Shown here piece by piece: positions 1 through 9,200 of a DNA stretch of 46,802 nt. The notes beneath the pieces were generated by a model. That model saw only the letters and a list, made by a program, of their open reading frames with translations, searched no databases and had not been told where the DNA came from. The stretch is from Anaeroplasma bactoclasticum (GTDB lineage: Bacteria; Bacillota_I; Bacilli_A; Acholeplasmatales; Anaeroplasmataceae), in NCBI RefSeq assembly GCF_003550015.1, contig NZ_QXEV01000014.1, positions 1 to 46,802 of the forward strand, read 5' to 3'. Both the position numbers and the translations under genes were made by a program. Position 1 is the first letter of the stretch. The number at the start of each line of letters is the position of its first letter.

Positions 1-7
1 AATTGTG

Positions 8-34
8 ACTTTATTAGGAGTACTTTATTAGGAG
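8..34 (+). repeat. 13-bp tandem direct repeat duplicating a ribosome site
   Basis: ACTTTATTAGGAG occurs at 8-20 and again at 22-34, giving a 14-bp period. The second copy supplies the GGAG that lies five bases before the ATG at 40. It looks like a small slippage duplication of a Shine-Dalgarno region at the head of the decayed locus that follows. Confidence 0.7.
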
Positions 35-39
35 AAATC

Positions 40-427
40 ATGAGTAGACAACAAAAAAAGAATGTATTTTCACTTATATTTTTTTATGGTTTTATTTTTT
101 AATATTACTTTGCTTCTTTTTATTTTTCCTACTATTTTTGTTGATGAATCTAAGGTCGGTATTTATTATTTTTTTGCAATGATATCTCTTGTGTTAGCTG
201 TAATATTTGGATCCATATTGCAGTGGATTGACGGAAGATTGCATTATAAACCTAAGTTTTTTATACCTCCCCTTCCTATAACCTATGGTTATAAAGGGGT
301 TCCTAATAATAAATTTAAAGAATTCTTTGTTTCAAAGGAATTAATAAAAGACGAAATGTTATTTGTTGAAATAAAAAAAATGTATTTGAATATAAAACAA
401 ACAATAAATCTTTTATTTTTGAAATGA
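40..427 (+). pseudogene. Two-helix membrane protein with a frameshift in a T-rich tract
   Basis: The ATG at 40 has a good GGAG ribosome site at 31-34 and begins MSRQQKKNVFSLIFF, but that frame stops at about 100. The neighbouring frame (open from 62 to 427) carries on with two strongly hydrophobic segments, then a cytosolic-looking tail with TYGYKGVPNNKFKEFF. Removing one T from the run at 79-85 joins the two into a single protein of about 128 residues, whereas the ATG at 62 has no ribosome site of its own. So this is a frameshifted gene, a slippage-controlled gene, or a sequencing error in a homopolymer. No family recognised. Its position beside an Rhs remnant would suit an immunity or accessory protein, but nothing in the sequence proves that. 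Confidence 0.5.
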
Positions 428-714
428 ATGGGTGGGTAAAAAGAATCACATACATAACATGGTTGATTCTTTCTGAATTACAGATCTTTTATACAAGAGG
501 AAATAGAAAACTAATATATAAAAGTATATATGTCACGCACGAAAATTTGATATTGTCTTTTGTATTAATGAATGGTAAGAAGATAGATAGAGTAATAGTT
601 AATAATTATAAAACAAAACTTCCATTTTTGTTAAAAATAGATCTATTTACTAAGACGCAGATAATGCGTTCTTCAAAAATATCTATTAAGCAGTTATATG
701 ATTTTAATTATTAA
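424..714 (+). CDS. Hypothetical protein, 96 aa, possibly part of the decayed locus
   Basis: The ATG overlaps the TGA of the preceding frame (ATGA), which is typical of translational coupling. No Shine-Dalgarno site is obvious. The product is basic, begins with a short hydrophobic stretch (ITYITWLILSEL) and ends in SIKQLYDFNY. Reading on in the next frame (716-877) gives YD-repeat-like sequence, so this ORF may be a middle piece of one broken gene rather than an independent gene. No family recognised. It could be noise in A+T-rich DNA. Confidence 0.3.
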   Translation: MNGWVKRITYITWLILSELQIFYTRGNRKLIYKSIYVTHENLILSFVLMNGKKIDRVIVNNYKTKLPFLLKIDLFTKTQIMRSSKISIKQLYDFNY

Positions 715-715
715 T

Positions 716-877
716 AATTATAGTTATGATAATTTATCCAAAATAGTATCTTATAATAATAACCAACTACATGTATATATAGGGAATAATAATGTATATT
801 TTTATATAAGGGATGTATTAGGTAATATCACGGGATTGTATCTATTATTTTCAAAAAGGTTTTATAAAAAAACGTAG
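716..877 (+). pseudogene. Rhs/YD-repeat remnant
   Basis: Read from 716, this stretch has no start codon but encodes NYSYDNLSKIVSYNNN and then YFYIRDVLGNITGLY before a TAG at 875-877. That is the spacing and residue pattern of YD/Rhs repeats (YxYDxxGRL..., YxxDxLGNVTG), and it resembles YYYDYDGIGNVCEI in the giant protein encoded at 6239-15901. About two repeats remain. It is probably the tail of an Rhs-family gene whose body is lost or lies left of the window. The call rests on pattern recognition only. Confidence 0.5.
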
Positions 878-895
878 AGAAAAGGTTTCTCTACG
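867..895 (-). terminator. Rho-independent terminator of yigZ (minus strand)
   Basis: Perfect 10-bp stem, CGTAGAGAAA (873-882) with TTTCTCTACG (886-895), loop AGG. On the minus strand it is followed by a run of T (complement of A 867-872). Confidence 0.7.
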
Positions 896-899
896 CTTA

Positions 900-925
900 A
901 GCCAATCTATATGGTTGGTTTTTTT
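900..925 (+). terminator. Weak plus-strand terminator ending the left-edge locus
   Basis: AGCCAA (900-905) can pair with TTGGTT (915-920) and runs into seven T. The stem is short and contains one G-T pair. It overlaps the stop of the convergent yigZ. Confidence 0.4.
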
Positions 926-1541
926 ATTCTTCTATTGGTACTTCAACTTGGAAATCTCCAAGCTTAGTTAATGTATCTCCGTTAATCTTATATTTATATA
1001 AATCTTCTTTAAATAATTCATATTTATCTATATCTAAGCTTCCTGTAATTAATACTTGGTCCGTAAATGAAGTGTCCTCTAATGTGATATAAGGAATTAC
1101 TTTTAATAAAGTATTATACCCTTGATATGAGGTAATAAGAGAAAATTTTGTTTGAAGCTTAGTATCATATAGTGTTGCAAGCTTTAAGCATTCAGAAACA
1201 GAAGAAGAATATGCTCTAACAAGTCCACCTGCTCCAAGTAAGATACCACCAAAGTATCTTGTTACTATAGCTAATATATTGGTCATATTATTTTTCTTTA
1301 AAACATCTAGCATTGGGGCTCCTGCAGTTTTTTGAGGCTCACCATCATCGCTTGCTTTTTGTATTTCTTGGTTATCTCCTAATATATATGCATAGCAGTT
1401 ATGCTTTGCATCATAATGCTTCTTACGTATTTCGGCTAGCTTTTCTTCTACCATAGATATAGAATCCACTCTAAAGATTCTAGTAATGAAGATGGATTTT
1501 TGTATGACAATTGTATTTTCATATGTATCTTTAATTCTCAT
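924..1541 (-). CDS. yigZ: YigZ/YvyE (IMPACT, UPF0029) family protein
   Basis: 205 aa, the usual family length. The N-terminal IMPACT domain shows the family signatures in order: KSIFITRIFRV (about 15-25), HNCYAYILG (47-55), SDDGEPQKTAGAPML (64-78) and VTRYFGGILLGAGGLVRAYS (93-112). The C-terminal part (about 140-200) fits the ferredoxin-like DUF1949 fold. The eukaryotic relative, IMPACT, regulates Gcn2; bacterial members are thought to act around ribosomes or nucleic acid, but the reaction is unsettled. The start is well supported by GAGGAGG eight bases upstream. It is transcribed divergently from cca and alone in its unit, with a clear terminator at 867-895. Family call secure, molecular role unknown. 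Confidence 0.93.
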   Translation of the reverse strand: MRIKDTYENTIVIQKSIFITRIFRVDSISMVEEKLAEIRKKHYDAKHNCYAYILGDNQEIQKASDDGEPQKTAGAPMLDVLKKNNMTNILAIVTRYFGGILLGAGGLVRAYSSSVSECLKLATLYDTKLQTKFSLITSYQGYNTLLKVIPYITLEDTSFTDQVLITGSLDIDKYELFKEDLYKYKINGDTLTKLGDFQVEVPIEE

Positions 1542-1565
1542 AATAATCCTCCTCGTTTTATTTAT

Positions 1566-1609
1566 ATTATATATAATTCTTTAAAAAAAGAAACAATAAA
1601 TGATATAAT
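1566..1609. promoter_or_regulatory. Divergent promoter region for yigZ and cca
   Basis: The 83-bp gap holds TATAAT on the plus strand at 1604-1609, which would give cca a leader of only about ten bases, and TATAAT on the minus strand (ATTATA at 1566-1571) for yigZ. Both -35 regions are poor. Confidence 0.45.
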
Positions 1610-1624
1610 GTATATGGTGTTAAT

Positions 1625-2710
1625 ATGGATTTAATAGAAACTGGAAAGAAGATATTAAGAAAAATTAATAGCCTTGGTTATGAAGCTTATATTGTTGGTG
1701 GAACTGTAAGGGATTTTTTATTATCTAAAGAGATTAATGATTGTGATTTAACTACAAATATGCCAATAGAGCTTTTAAAGGATCATTTTCAGATAATTGA
1801 TAATGGAAGTGATTATTTAAGTGTGACAATTCTTTATGAAGGATTGTCTTTTGAAATTACCCATTTTAGAAAGGATATTAAATATTTAGATCATCGTCAT
1901 CCAGAAGTAGAGCTTACAGATAGCTATTATATAGATTCTAAAAGAAGAGACTTTACTATAAACGCTTTAGCAATGAATGAATCTGGCGAAATATTGGATT
2001 TTTATGATGGAAAGAAGGATTTATCTAATAAGATTATAAAAACCATTGGAGACCCATTTTTACGCTTTACAGAGGATTCTTTAAGAATACTTAGAGGTTT
2101 ATATTTTTCATCCAAGCTTGGATTTGAAATTGAATCTAATACCTTATTTGCAATGGTAGATAAAAAGGAATTATTAAGTGGATTATCTGAAGAAAGATTA
2201 TATCAATATTTTATTAAAATATTATATGCAGAATATGATATGGGAATAAGGTATATTAATGAATTAAATCTATTCCAATATATACCTAAATTTAAAAGAT
2301 GGCTAAATATAGTAGATAAAGGAATGAAGGAAGAGGATTTAATATATTACTATTATTTAAATAGACATGAATTTCCTATCACTGTTTCTAAAGAGGAATA
2401 TAGGAATGCAAATCTATTAGAATTATTATTAAAACAAGACGATTCTTATACTTTGTATAAAAATAAAGAAGCATATTTTAAATTTAAGGATATACTTAAG
2501 CATTTTGGCTGTGATATAATAGGGCAGGATAAGAAAATAAATAACCTTATCATTAAAAATGATAAAGAGCTTGCCTTAAGCAAAGAAGAGATAGCTTCTT
2601 ATTTTATAGGCAAAGAAAAATCATTAAAGATTGAAGAAGTACTTAAGGCTATTTTAAATGGCGATTTAAAAAATGATAAAGAAGAGATTAGAAAATTTAT
2701 TTTGAAGTAA
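1625..2710 (+). CDS. cca: CCA-adding tRNA nucleotidyltransferase / poly(A) polymerase family
   Basis: 361 aa class II nucleotidyltransferase. The head domain shows the P-loop-like YIVGGTVRD (22-30) and the catalytic DCD pair (D39, D41), followed by FTINALAMN and the neck signature DSLRILRGLYFSSKLGF. These features match enzymes that build or repair the 3' CCA end of tRNA from CTP and ATP. The C-terminal body is divergent and shorter than in Bacillus Cca (about 397 aa), and no HD domain is visible. Separate CC- or A-adding activity cannot be excluded from sequence. It starts at ATG 1625, very close to the predicted transcription start. It is the first gene of an operon with pulA (12 bases on) and yhaM. 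Confidence 0.9.
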   Translation: MDLIETGKKILRKINSLGYEAYIVGGTVRDFLLSKEINDCDLTTNMPIELLKDHFQIIDNGSDYLSVTILYEGLSFEITHFRKDIKYLDHRHPEVELTDSYYIDSKRRDFTINALAMNESGEILDFYDGKKDLSNKIIKTIGDPFLRFTEDSLRILRGLYFSSKLGFEIESNTLFAMVDKKELLSGLSEERLYQYFIKILYAEYDMGIRYINELNLFQYIPKFKRWLNIVDKGMKEEDLIYYYYLNRHEFPITVSKEEYRNANLLELLLKQDDSYTLYKNKEAYFKFKDILKHFGCDIIGQDKKINNLIIKNDKELALSKEEIASYFIGKEKSLKIEEVLKAILNGDLKNDKEEIRKFILK

Positions 2711-2722
2711 GGATGTGTAACT

Positions 2723-4801
2723 ATGCTAAAAGGAATGAAGGCTTATATCGATTCATTTGAGTTAATTACTATTTTGGTTGAAAAAAGCTTATGTTATCCA
2801 TTAAAAGTATTTTATTTCATTGATGGAGATATAAAAAGAAAACTAGAGTTTATGGATTTAGCTGAGGATTGTGGAGAATTTTATAAATTCCGTATGAAAT
2901 TCGATCCTACAATTGAGCTAAATAAGGAATATATTATTGAAGATGAAAGTGGTAATCGCTGCTTCTTAAGAAGTGGTTCTATTATAAGAAGCCCTGAATT
3001 TGAAAGAAGATATGCCTATGAAGGACCACTAGGTGCAGAATACCATAAAGAATATACAATCTTCCGTACATGGAGCCCTGTTGCCAAAAAGCTTATTGTA
3101 GAGCTATATACACCTAATGGTAAAGAAAGACATAATTTTACTTATGTAAATCAAGGCTTATGGGAATGTGTTGTCGATGGAGATTTAGATGGTGTTGGTT
3201 ATCTTTTATTTGTTAAAGTAAATGAAAGATTACAAGCATTACTTGACCCATACGCAATAGCTTCAGCTGAAAATGAGAAATATAATTTCGTCATTAACCC
3301 AGATAAGCTATATAAAATGAAATATCCAAAGCCAGAATTTTCAGGTAGATATACCGATGCGATTATTTATGAAGCATCCATTAGAGATTTTACAAATCAG
3401 CTAAAGAGTGAAAATGCAGGTACCTTCTTAGGTATGGTAGAAAACAATCCTACAAAGGGTGGTCCTACAGGCTTAGATTATATTGCCTCCTTAGGCATTA
3501 CTCATTTACAGCTACTTCCTACTTACGATTTTGGTGGCGTAGATGATGTTGAAAAGGATTCAAGATATAACTGGGGATATAATCCAGATCAGTATATGGT
3601 ACCTTGTGGATGGTATTCTAAGCATCCTGAGGATCCATATTCTAGATTAAATGAATTACTTGAATTGATTGATGAATGTCATAAAAGAGGTATGCGTGTT
3701 GTAATGGATGTTGTATTTAATCATGTATATCATTGGAAAAACTTCGGCTTTGAAAAGCTAGTTCCAGGATACCCATATAGATTAAATTTTGATTCCACTG
3801 TAAATAACGCAACTGGTTGTGGTAATACAATCGCAACAGAAAGATTTATGAATACAAGATTTATTTCAGATACATTAACCTTCTATGCAAAGACATATAA
3901 TGTTTCTGGATTTAGATTTGATTTAATGGGATTATTAGATATTAATTCATTAAATCAGGCATATAAGGAATTAAAGAAGATTGAACCAAAGATTATTGTA
4001 TATGGTGAGGGATGGAATATGGATAATCCACTTCCAGATGAATATAGACCTCATATGTATAATCATAAGAAGACTCCAGGTTATGCTTTCTTTAATGATA
4101 GATATAGAGATTATGTAAGAGGATCTCAGTGGGATAAATCCTTTGGTTATGCCTTTGGTGTAGGTAAATCCTTATATGATTTAAATAAATTAGTATTAGG
4201 CTCTTGCCTAGATTATTATAAATTTGAAGAGCCTACTCAAACAATTAATTATGTAGAATGTCACGATAATTACACCTTCTATGATTTTGGCTTCTATGCT
4301 TTAAAGGAAAGTGATAGTAAGGTAAAGGATGCAGCTAGACTTGCATTATCTTTAATTTTATTATCTATTGGTGTTCCATTTATTCATGCAGGACAGGAAT
4401 TCTTTAGAACAAAGCGTGGAGTTGAAAATGCATATAATGCATCGGATTATATTAATGCGATTGATTATAAGAGAAGAGACGAAAACATTAGTAATGTAAA
4501 TATGGTTCGTGATTTAATATCTATTCGTAAGGAATATGATTGTTTTAGAATTTCAAGGAAAGAAGAAGTATTAGAAAGAATTCACACACTTGAGGGTGCA
4601 ACAACACTTCATACTGCAGGTATTATGTGTGAAAACAAAGATTGTAGTCTATACATCTTCTGTAAAAATGATAAGAGTGAGTATAAGGTTGACTTATGCT
4701 CATCTGAGATGATTTTTGATGGCTTTAAAAAATGTAGTGTTAAAAAGGATTCATATGTTCTTAAGGAGCCAGGTGTTTATATCATCAGAAAGGATTTATA
4801 A
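2723..4801 (+). CDS. pulA: Type I pullulanase (alpha-1,6 debranching enzyme), cytoplasmic
   Basis: 692 aa, GH13. An N-terminal CBM48-like domain (about 75-190) precedes the (beta/alpha)8 barrel. The pullulanase signature YNWGYNP is at 282-288. The catalytic residues fit the family: nucleophile D400 in GFRFDLMG, acid/base E429 in VYGEGWN, and D515 in ECHDN. There is no signal peptide, so it should cleave alpha-1,6 branches of internal glycogen or imported maltodextrin. Start ATG 2723 follows AAGGATG. Its stop overlaps the start of yhaM (TAATG at 4799-4803), so the two are translationally coupled. No other glycogen gene is nearby; an RNA-processing gene lies on each side, which is an odd setting. 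Confidence 0.93.
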   Translation: MLKGMKAYIDSFELITILVEKSLCYPLKVFYFIDGDIKRKLEFMDLAEDCGEFYKFRMKFDPTIELNKEYIIEDESGNRCFLRSGSIIRSPEFERRYAYEGPLGAEYHKEYTIFRTWSPVAKKLIVELYTPNGKERHNFTYVNQGLWECVVDGDLDGVGYLLFVKVNERLQALLDPYAIASAENEKYNFVINPDKLYKMKYPKPEFSGRYTDAIIYEASIRDFTNQLKSENAGTFLGMVENNPTKGGPTGLDYIASLGITHLQLLPTYDFGGVDDVEKDSRYNWGYNPDQYMVPCGWYSKHPEDPYSRLNELLELIDECHKRGMRVVMDVVFNHVYHWKNFGFEKLVPGYPYRLNFDSTVNNATGCGNTIATERFMNTRFISDTLTFYAKTYNVSGFRFDLMGLLDINSLNQAYKELKKIEPKIIVYGEGWNMDNPLPDEYRPHMYNHKKTPGYAFFNDRYRDYVRGSQWDKSFGYAFGVGKSLYDLNKLVLGSCLDYYKFEEPTQTINYVECHDNYTFYDFGFYALKESDSKVKDAARLALSLILLSIGVPFIHAGQEFFRTKRGVENAYNASDYINAIDYKRRDENISNVNMVRDLISIRKEYDCFRISRKEEVLERIHTLEGATTLHTAGIMCENKDCSLYIFCKNDKSEYKVDLCSSEMIFDGFKKCSVKKDSYVLKEPGVYIIRKDL

Positions 4802-5679
4802 TGATTTTCATTGGTAAAATTGCAGGTATTAATACCTCCGATGGAAAACTTAATCTATTGGTTTTAGATAAGGATAAGAATCAAATGAACCTAAAAGTAA
4901 AAGATGGGGCATCTCTTGAGCTTGGAAAGGTTTACGCTTTTGAATATGATGAGGTAAAAGGAGAAAGAACCTCTTATCATGTAAAAAGCTATAAAGAAGT
5001 AAATGAGCTTCCATTAACTTTAATGGATGAAACATTAAGAAACTTCTATAAAGCATCTCCAGTATCTTTAGAGGATAGTGAAAGAGAAATTAACCGCTAT
5101 ATTAGCTTAATTGGTAATGAAAAGATTAAAAAGATTACAGAGTTCTTAATTTTTAATTATCATGATAAGTTCTATACATATCCTGCTGCATCTAAGATGC
5201 ATCATGCATATGTAGGAGGCTTAGCATATCATTCGATTGGAATGCTACATATGGCAGATGGATTTATTGAAAATTATCCATATTTAGATAAGGATTATAT
5301 CTATGCAGGTATTATGCTACATGATATTGGTAAGGCTATTGAGCTTACAGGTTGTGTAGATACAGCATATTCTTTAGAAGGACAGCTACTTGGACATTTA
5401 GTTATTGGCGCAATGGAAATAGAGAAGGCTGCAGAAAAGCTAGGATATGTAGGAGATAAGGAAGTATTATACTTAGAGCATATGCTAGTGAGCCACCATG
5501 GGCTACCTCAGTTTGGGGCTGCCAAAAAACCAATGACTGCAGAAGCATTATGCTTATGGCATATCGATACCATAGATTCTAAGTTTAGAACCTTAGGAGA
5601 AGTATTAGAAGAAACAGATAGTGAAACCTATACCGATGCGATAGGTGTATTAGATAGATCTAAGGTTTGGAAAATGTAA
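4801..5679 (+). CDS. yhaM: 3'-5' exoribonuclease YhaM (OB fold plus HD domain)
   Basis: 292 aa, close to the usual length of about 310. The N-terminal 70 residues match the OB-fold nucleic-acid-binding part, and the HD hydrolase domain follows. Metal-binding signatures visible are HHAYVGGLAYHS (134-145), the HD dyad H174-D175 in MLHDIGKAIE, H199 and SHHG (231-234). Family members degrade RNA or single-stranded DNA from the 3' end in a metal-dependent way and take part in mRNA turnover. The start codon shares its A with the pulA stop. With cca this gives an operon holding two RNA 3'-end enzymes. Confidence 0.92.
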   Translation: MIFIGKIAGINTSDGKLNLLVLDKDKNQMNLKVKDGASLELGKVYAFEYDEVKGERTSYHVKSYKEVNELPLTLMDETLRNFYKASPVSLEDSEREINRYISLIGNEKIKKITEFLIFNYHDKFYTYPAASKMHHAYVGGLAYHSIGMLHMADGFIENYPYLDKDYIYAGIMLHDIGKAIELTGCVDTAYSLEGQLLGHLVIGAMEIEKAAEKLGYVGDKEVLYLEHMLVSHHGLPQFGAAKKPMTAEALCLWHIDTIDSKFRTLGEVLEETDSETYTDAIGVLDRSKVWKM

Positions 5680-5697
5680 ATATTCTTTGGGAGAATT

Positions 5698-6102
5698 ATG
5701 AAGAGTGAAAAGATAAGGAAGATACAAATTCTATATTTTATTTATATTATTGTGTTTTTTCTTTCAACAGCATTATCTATATTTTTGGCTATAAAGACTC
5801 CAGAATTGGTAACCTATATATTTAATGACTTTACAAAGGATGCAGGCGCTGGTGTACTTTTTATGGGGCTTTTCGCACTTTTCCTTGATTTTATCATTAT
5901 TCTTATAGTTCTTGCGCTTAATTTTGTTATGATGGAATCCTTTATTGTTTCTATTATAGGAATAGTAAAAATATCTAAGGCGACAAGAAAAAGGGATATG
6001 ATTAAGCTTGCTAAGTGGGAAGTAAAAAATAAAATTTGCAGAATACCAGGCAAGATGACACTTGATACAGAAGATTGTGATTATTCAAAAAATAGTGAAT
6101 AG
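5698..6102 (+). CDS. Small membrane protein of unknown function
   Basis: 134 aa, ribosome site GGGAG just before ATG 5698. There is one hydrophobic helix at about 10-32 and a long hydrophobic region at about 52-92 that could form two helices, then a basic cytosolic tail rich in K/R (KISKATRKRDMIKLAKWEVK) ending in an acidic stretch. No family recognised. It is the last gene of the cca-pulA-yhaM unit (18 bases after yhaM) and is followed by a terminator. Confidence 0.75.
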   Translation: MKSEKIRKIQILYFIYIIVFFLSTALSIFLAIKTPELVTYIFNDFTKDAGAGVLFMGLFALFLDFIIILIVLALNFVMMESFIVSIIGIVKISKATRKRDMIKLAKWEVKNKICRIPGKMTLDTEDCDYSKNSE

Positions 6103-6108
6103 AAATGA

Positions 6109-6143
6109 TAAAGATAGGAGGTTTATGCCTCCTTTTATCTTTA
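6109..6143 (+). terminator. Terminator of the cca operon
   Basis: TAAAGATAGGAGG (6109-6121) pairs with CCTCCTTTTATCTTTA (6128-6143) with a small bulge of T. The U tract is interrupted, so it is a moderate terminator. Confidence 0.55.
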
Positions 6144-6238
6144 ATTTCAAAAATTTGTCTTAGAAAAGTCCCCATGGGTTGAATAGATATTTAATATACT
6201 TTATTCTAAAAATAACGATGCTATACGAGGTGAGTTAT

Positions 6239-9200
6239 ATGAAAAAGACTATGGGGAAGATAATTCTATTATCTTTATTTGCTGTTTTATCTTTTTTATT
6301 CTGTAAATTCTATTCATTTAATGTTTTTGCAGAAAATCCATATCAGGCGCCAACCTTAAATGGAGATAATTTTTATGAAATCTCTACAAAGGATGAGCTT
6401 TATTGGTTTGCATATGAGGTAAACACGAATAAGCATATTAACTATAATGCGAAGCTTGTGAGTGATATTACTATCAATAGTGAGGATTTATCCACTATAG
6501 AAGATAAAAGTGGGCTAGAAGCATGGAATCCTATTGGAGATTACAACAAGAATACTATTATTTATCAAGGTATATTTGATGGTAATCATCACAAAATTAG
6601 TGGAATCTATGTTAATGGAACCAGTAGGTATTGTGGATTTTTTGGCCTTGTTAAAAGAACTACGATAACGAATTTGTCTTTAGAAAATATATATTATGAG
6701 ACTACAGCTACAAGTAATATTTATATTGGAGGATTAGTTGGAAAGGCAGAAACTAAAACTACGATTTCTGATGTTAGTGTTGAAGGAAGCCTATATACAT
6801 CTTCTAATAATGTTATTCATATGGGAGGAATCGTTGGATATAGTTATGGTTCAGAGATTTCTATTTCTTCATGTGATAGTAATGTAGCTATGGAAATTAC
6901 ATCGAATAAGGAATCCCATATAGGTGGTATTATAGGTTATGCTTATAAAACTACAATTACAGATTCTTATGCATCTCATAGTATAAATATAGAGAATACA
7001 ACATATAAGCATTATATTGGTGGTATTGCAGGCTATATGATAAAGTCATCGATTAATGACTCCTCAAGTGATGTTAATATTAATGCTCCATATTGTAATG
7101 CTGCTGGTATTGCGGGTGTAACATCGACAGAATCAACAATCGTAAATTGTATAAATTATGGTAACATCACAGGAAGAAATGCTTCAGGAATTGTATGTAA
7201 AAATTCAAGAGGCGTTATTGTTGACTGTGTTAATTATGGTGAAATGATTGGTGAATACTATGCGGCAGGTATTGCAGCTGGTGTTACCTCTAGAACACCT
7301 AGAATTGAAGGCTGTACAAATTATGGTATTTGCCATGCTGGAAAATATTCTGCAGGTATCTTAGCTTATTCAAGCTATGAATCCTCTGTTTCCTATTGTG
7401 AAAATTATGGAGATATTTATAGTGGAGAAATTGCATCTGGAATTGTAGGATATACAGAGGCTTTAGTGTTAGCTTGTGAAAACTATGGATATATACATGA
7501 TGCAACAACTGCTGTTGCTGGTATTGCAGGATATGCAACAAGCATTCGCTATTCCTTCAACCAAGGTGAGCTTGAGGCAGAAAGTGAAGAAGCTACCTTA
7601 ATAGGTATTGCTTATAGAGTTGATTTAATATCTAATGTATATAATATTGGACAAATAACTAAAAAGGATAATCAAGAAGCATTCGCTATATGTGCAGATA
7701 AGGATGCATCTACAGTGATTTATAATGCATTTTATACAAATGATACTATTCCTTCTGCATACTTGAAAATACCTGGTTCTTATGCAAAGCTTGTAAGTGA
7801 TTCGGATTTCTTAGATGGTAAGATTTGTTATGAATTAAATGATGAGCCTTATTATAAACAAACTCTAGGAGTAGATTTTTATCCAATAATTATTGGTGAT
7901 TCTAAGAATGTTTATAGAATATGTGATGGTAATACTGTAACTTATAGTAATACATCTGGAAGTGAAAATCACCATTTTGTAAATGGCATCTGTACTTGTG
8001 GTGAATATGAGAAGCCTGAAGTTTCCCTAGACGGCACATATTTAATTAAAAATGCAGGTAATTTACTTTATTTTGCAGAAGAAGTAAATAAAGGAAATAA
8101 TACAATTAATGGTAAATTAGTATCTAATATTGTTCTTAATAATGATATCCTACAAAGATTAAATACAAATGATTACATCTTACAGGGTATGGATAAGGAT
8201 AGTATTGTAAGATTTACTCCAATTGGTAATTTAGAGTATCCATATAATGGAAAATTTGACGGTAATTATTATTCTATAAATGGATTATTTATGGATGATT
8301 ATCAAGGCTTTGCGGCCTTATTTGGTGCAATAGGAACAAAGGGCATAGTTAAGAATTTATCTGTAAAGGAATCTTGTATTATTCTAGATGAAACTAAGGT
8401 TGTTGTTCAAAGGGGATATTATTCTGGCTTTATTTATGGAGATAGTGTTGGATTTACAGATAATGTATCTGTTTCATCTTCCTATATAGCAATAAAGGAT
8501 AATACAAGAACAGTTATTTTAGAACATAATCATGTAGAACCTTTGATGCATATGTATTATGGCGGAAACTTTGTAGCTTCCTACGTTCAAGCTGTTAATG
8601 ACCGTTATATGAGTAGTAAGCAACTAATACAAGAGATGTATCTTTCTATTTATTACGAAGGTACAGGAGTATTAACTTCTGCATTGCCAGATTATGACTA
8701 TTTCTCTATAACAAATAAAATTGATGGAGCGCTATCACGTCAATATTTTGTAATTCAAGAGATTTATGTTGGAGAAGGAATTACAGAGCTTGCAGAAAGA
8801 TGCTTTGATTATATTGTTCCACATCATCTATACTTACCTTCTACTTTAAAAAAGCTTAATTATTTATCTATTATGGGTTGCACTGGCAATGTAATTATAC
8901 TTCCAAGATCTATTGAAAGAATTGAAGAATACGCAATTTATGCAAGTGGGGCAACAATTGTACTTCCGAATACAGTAGAGTATTTAGATCCAAATTGGAT
9001 TGCTTCTGCGACTAACATTTATTTTGAGGGTACAAAAGACGAATATCTCGCTTTAGGTCAAACGATGTATTCGTGGTTTACTTATGTCTTTGGATACAAT
9101 CAGGAAACAAACATTAAGGGTACAGTAACAATTACTTTAGAATATAATGGAAAGGTTAATCCATATTCTGGTAATTATTTACAGTTAACCTGTGATGGAC

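Noticed and set aside
6179-6238. Upstream extension of the giant protein by 20 codons
   Set aside because: No ribosome site, and it would bury the signal peptide behind a second hydrophobic segment; ATG 6239 has GAGGTG and gives a normal signal peptide.
6239-8100. CRISPR-like or DNA-level repeat array in the GLUG region
   Set aside because: The repeats are at protein level (about 30-50 residues, degenerate); no constant-length DNA repeat with unique spacers is present.
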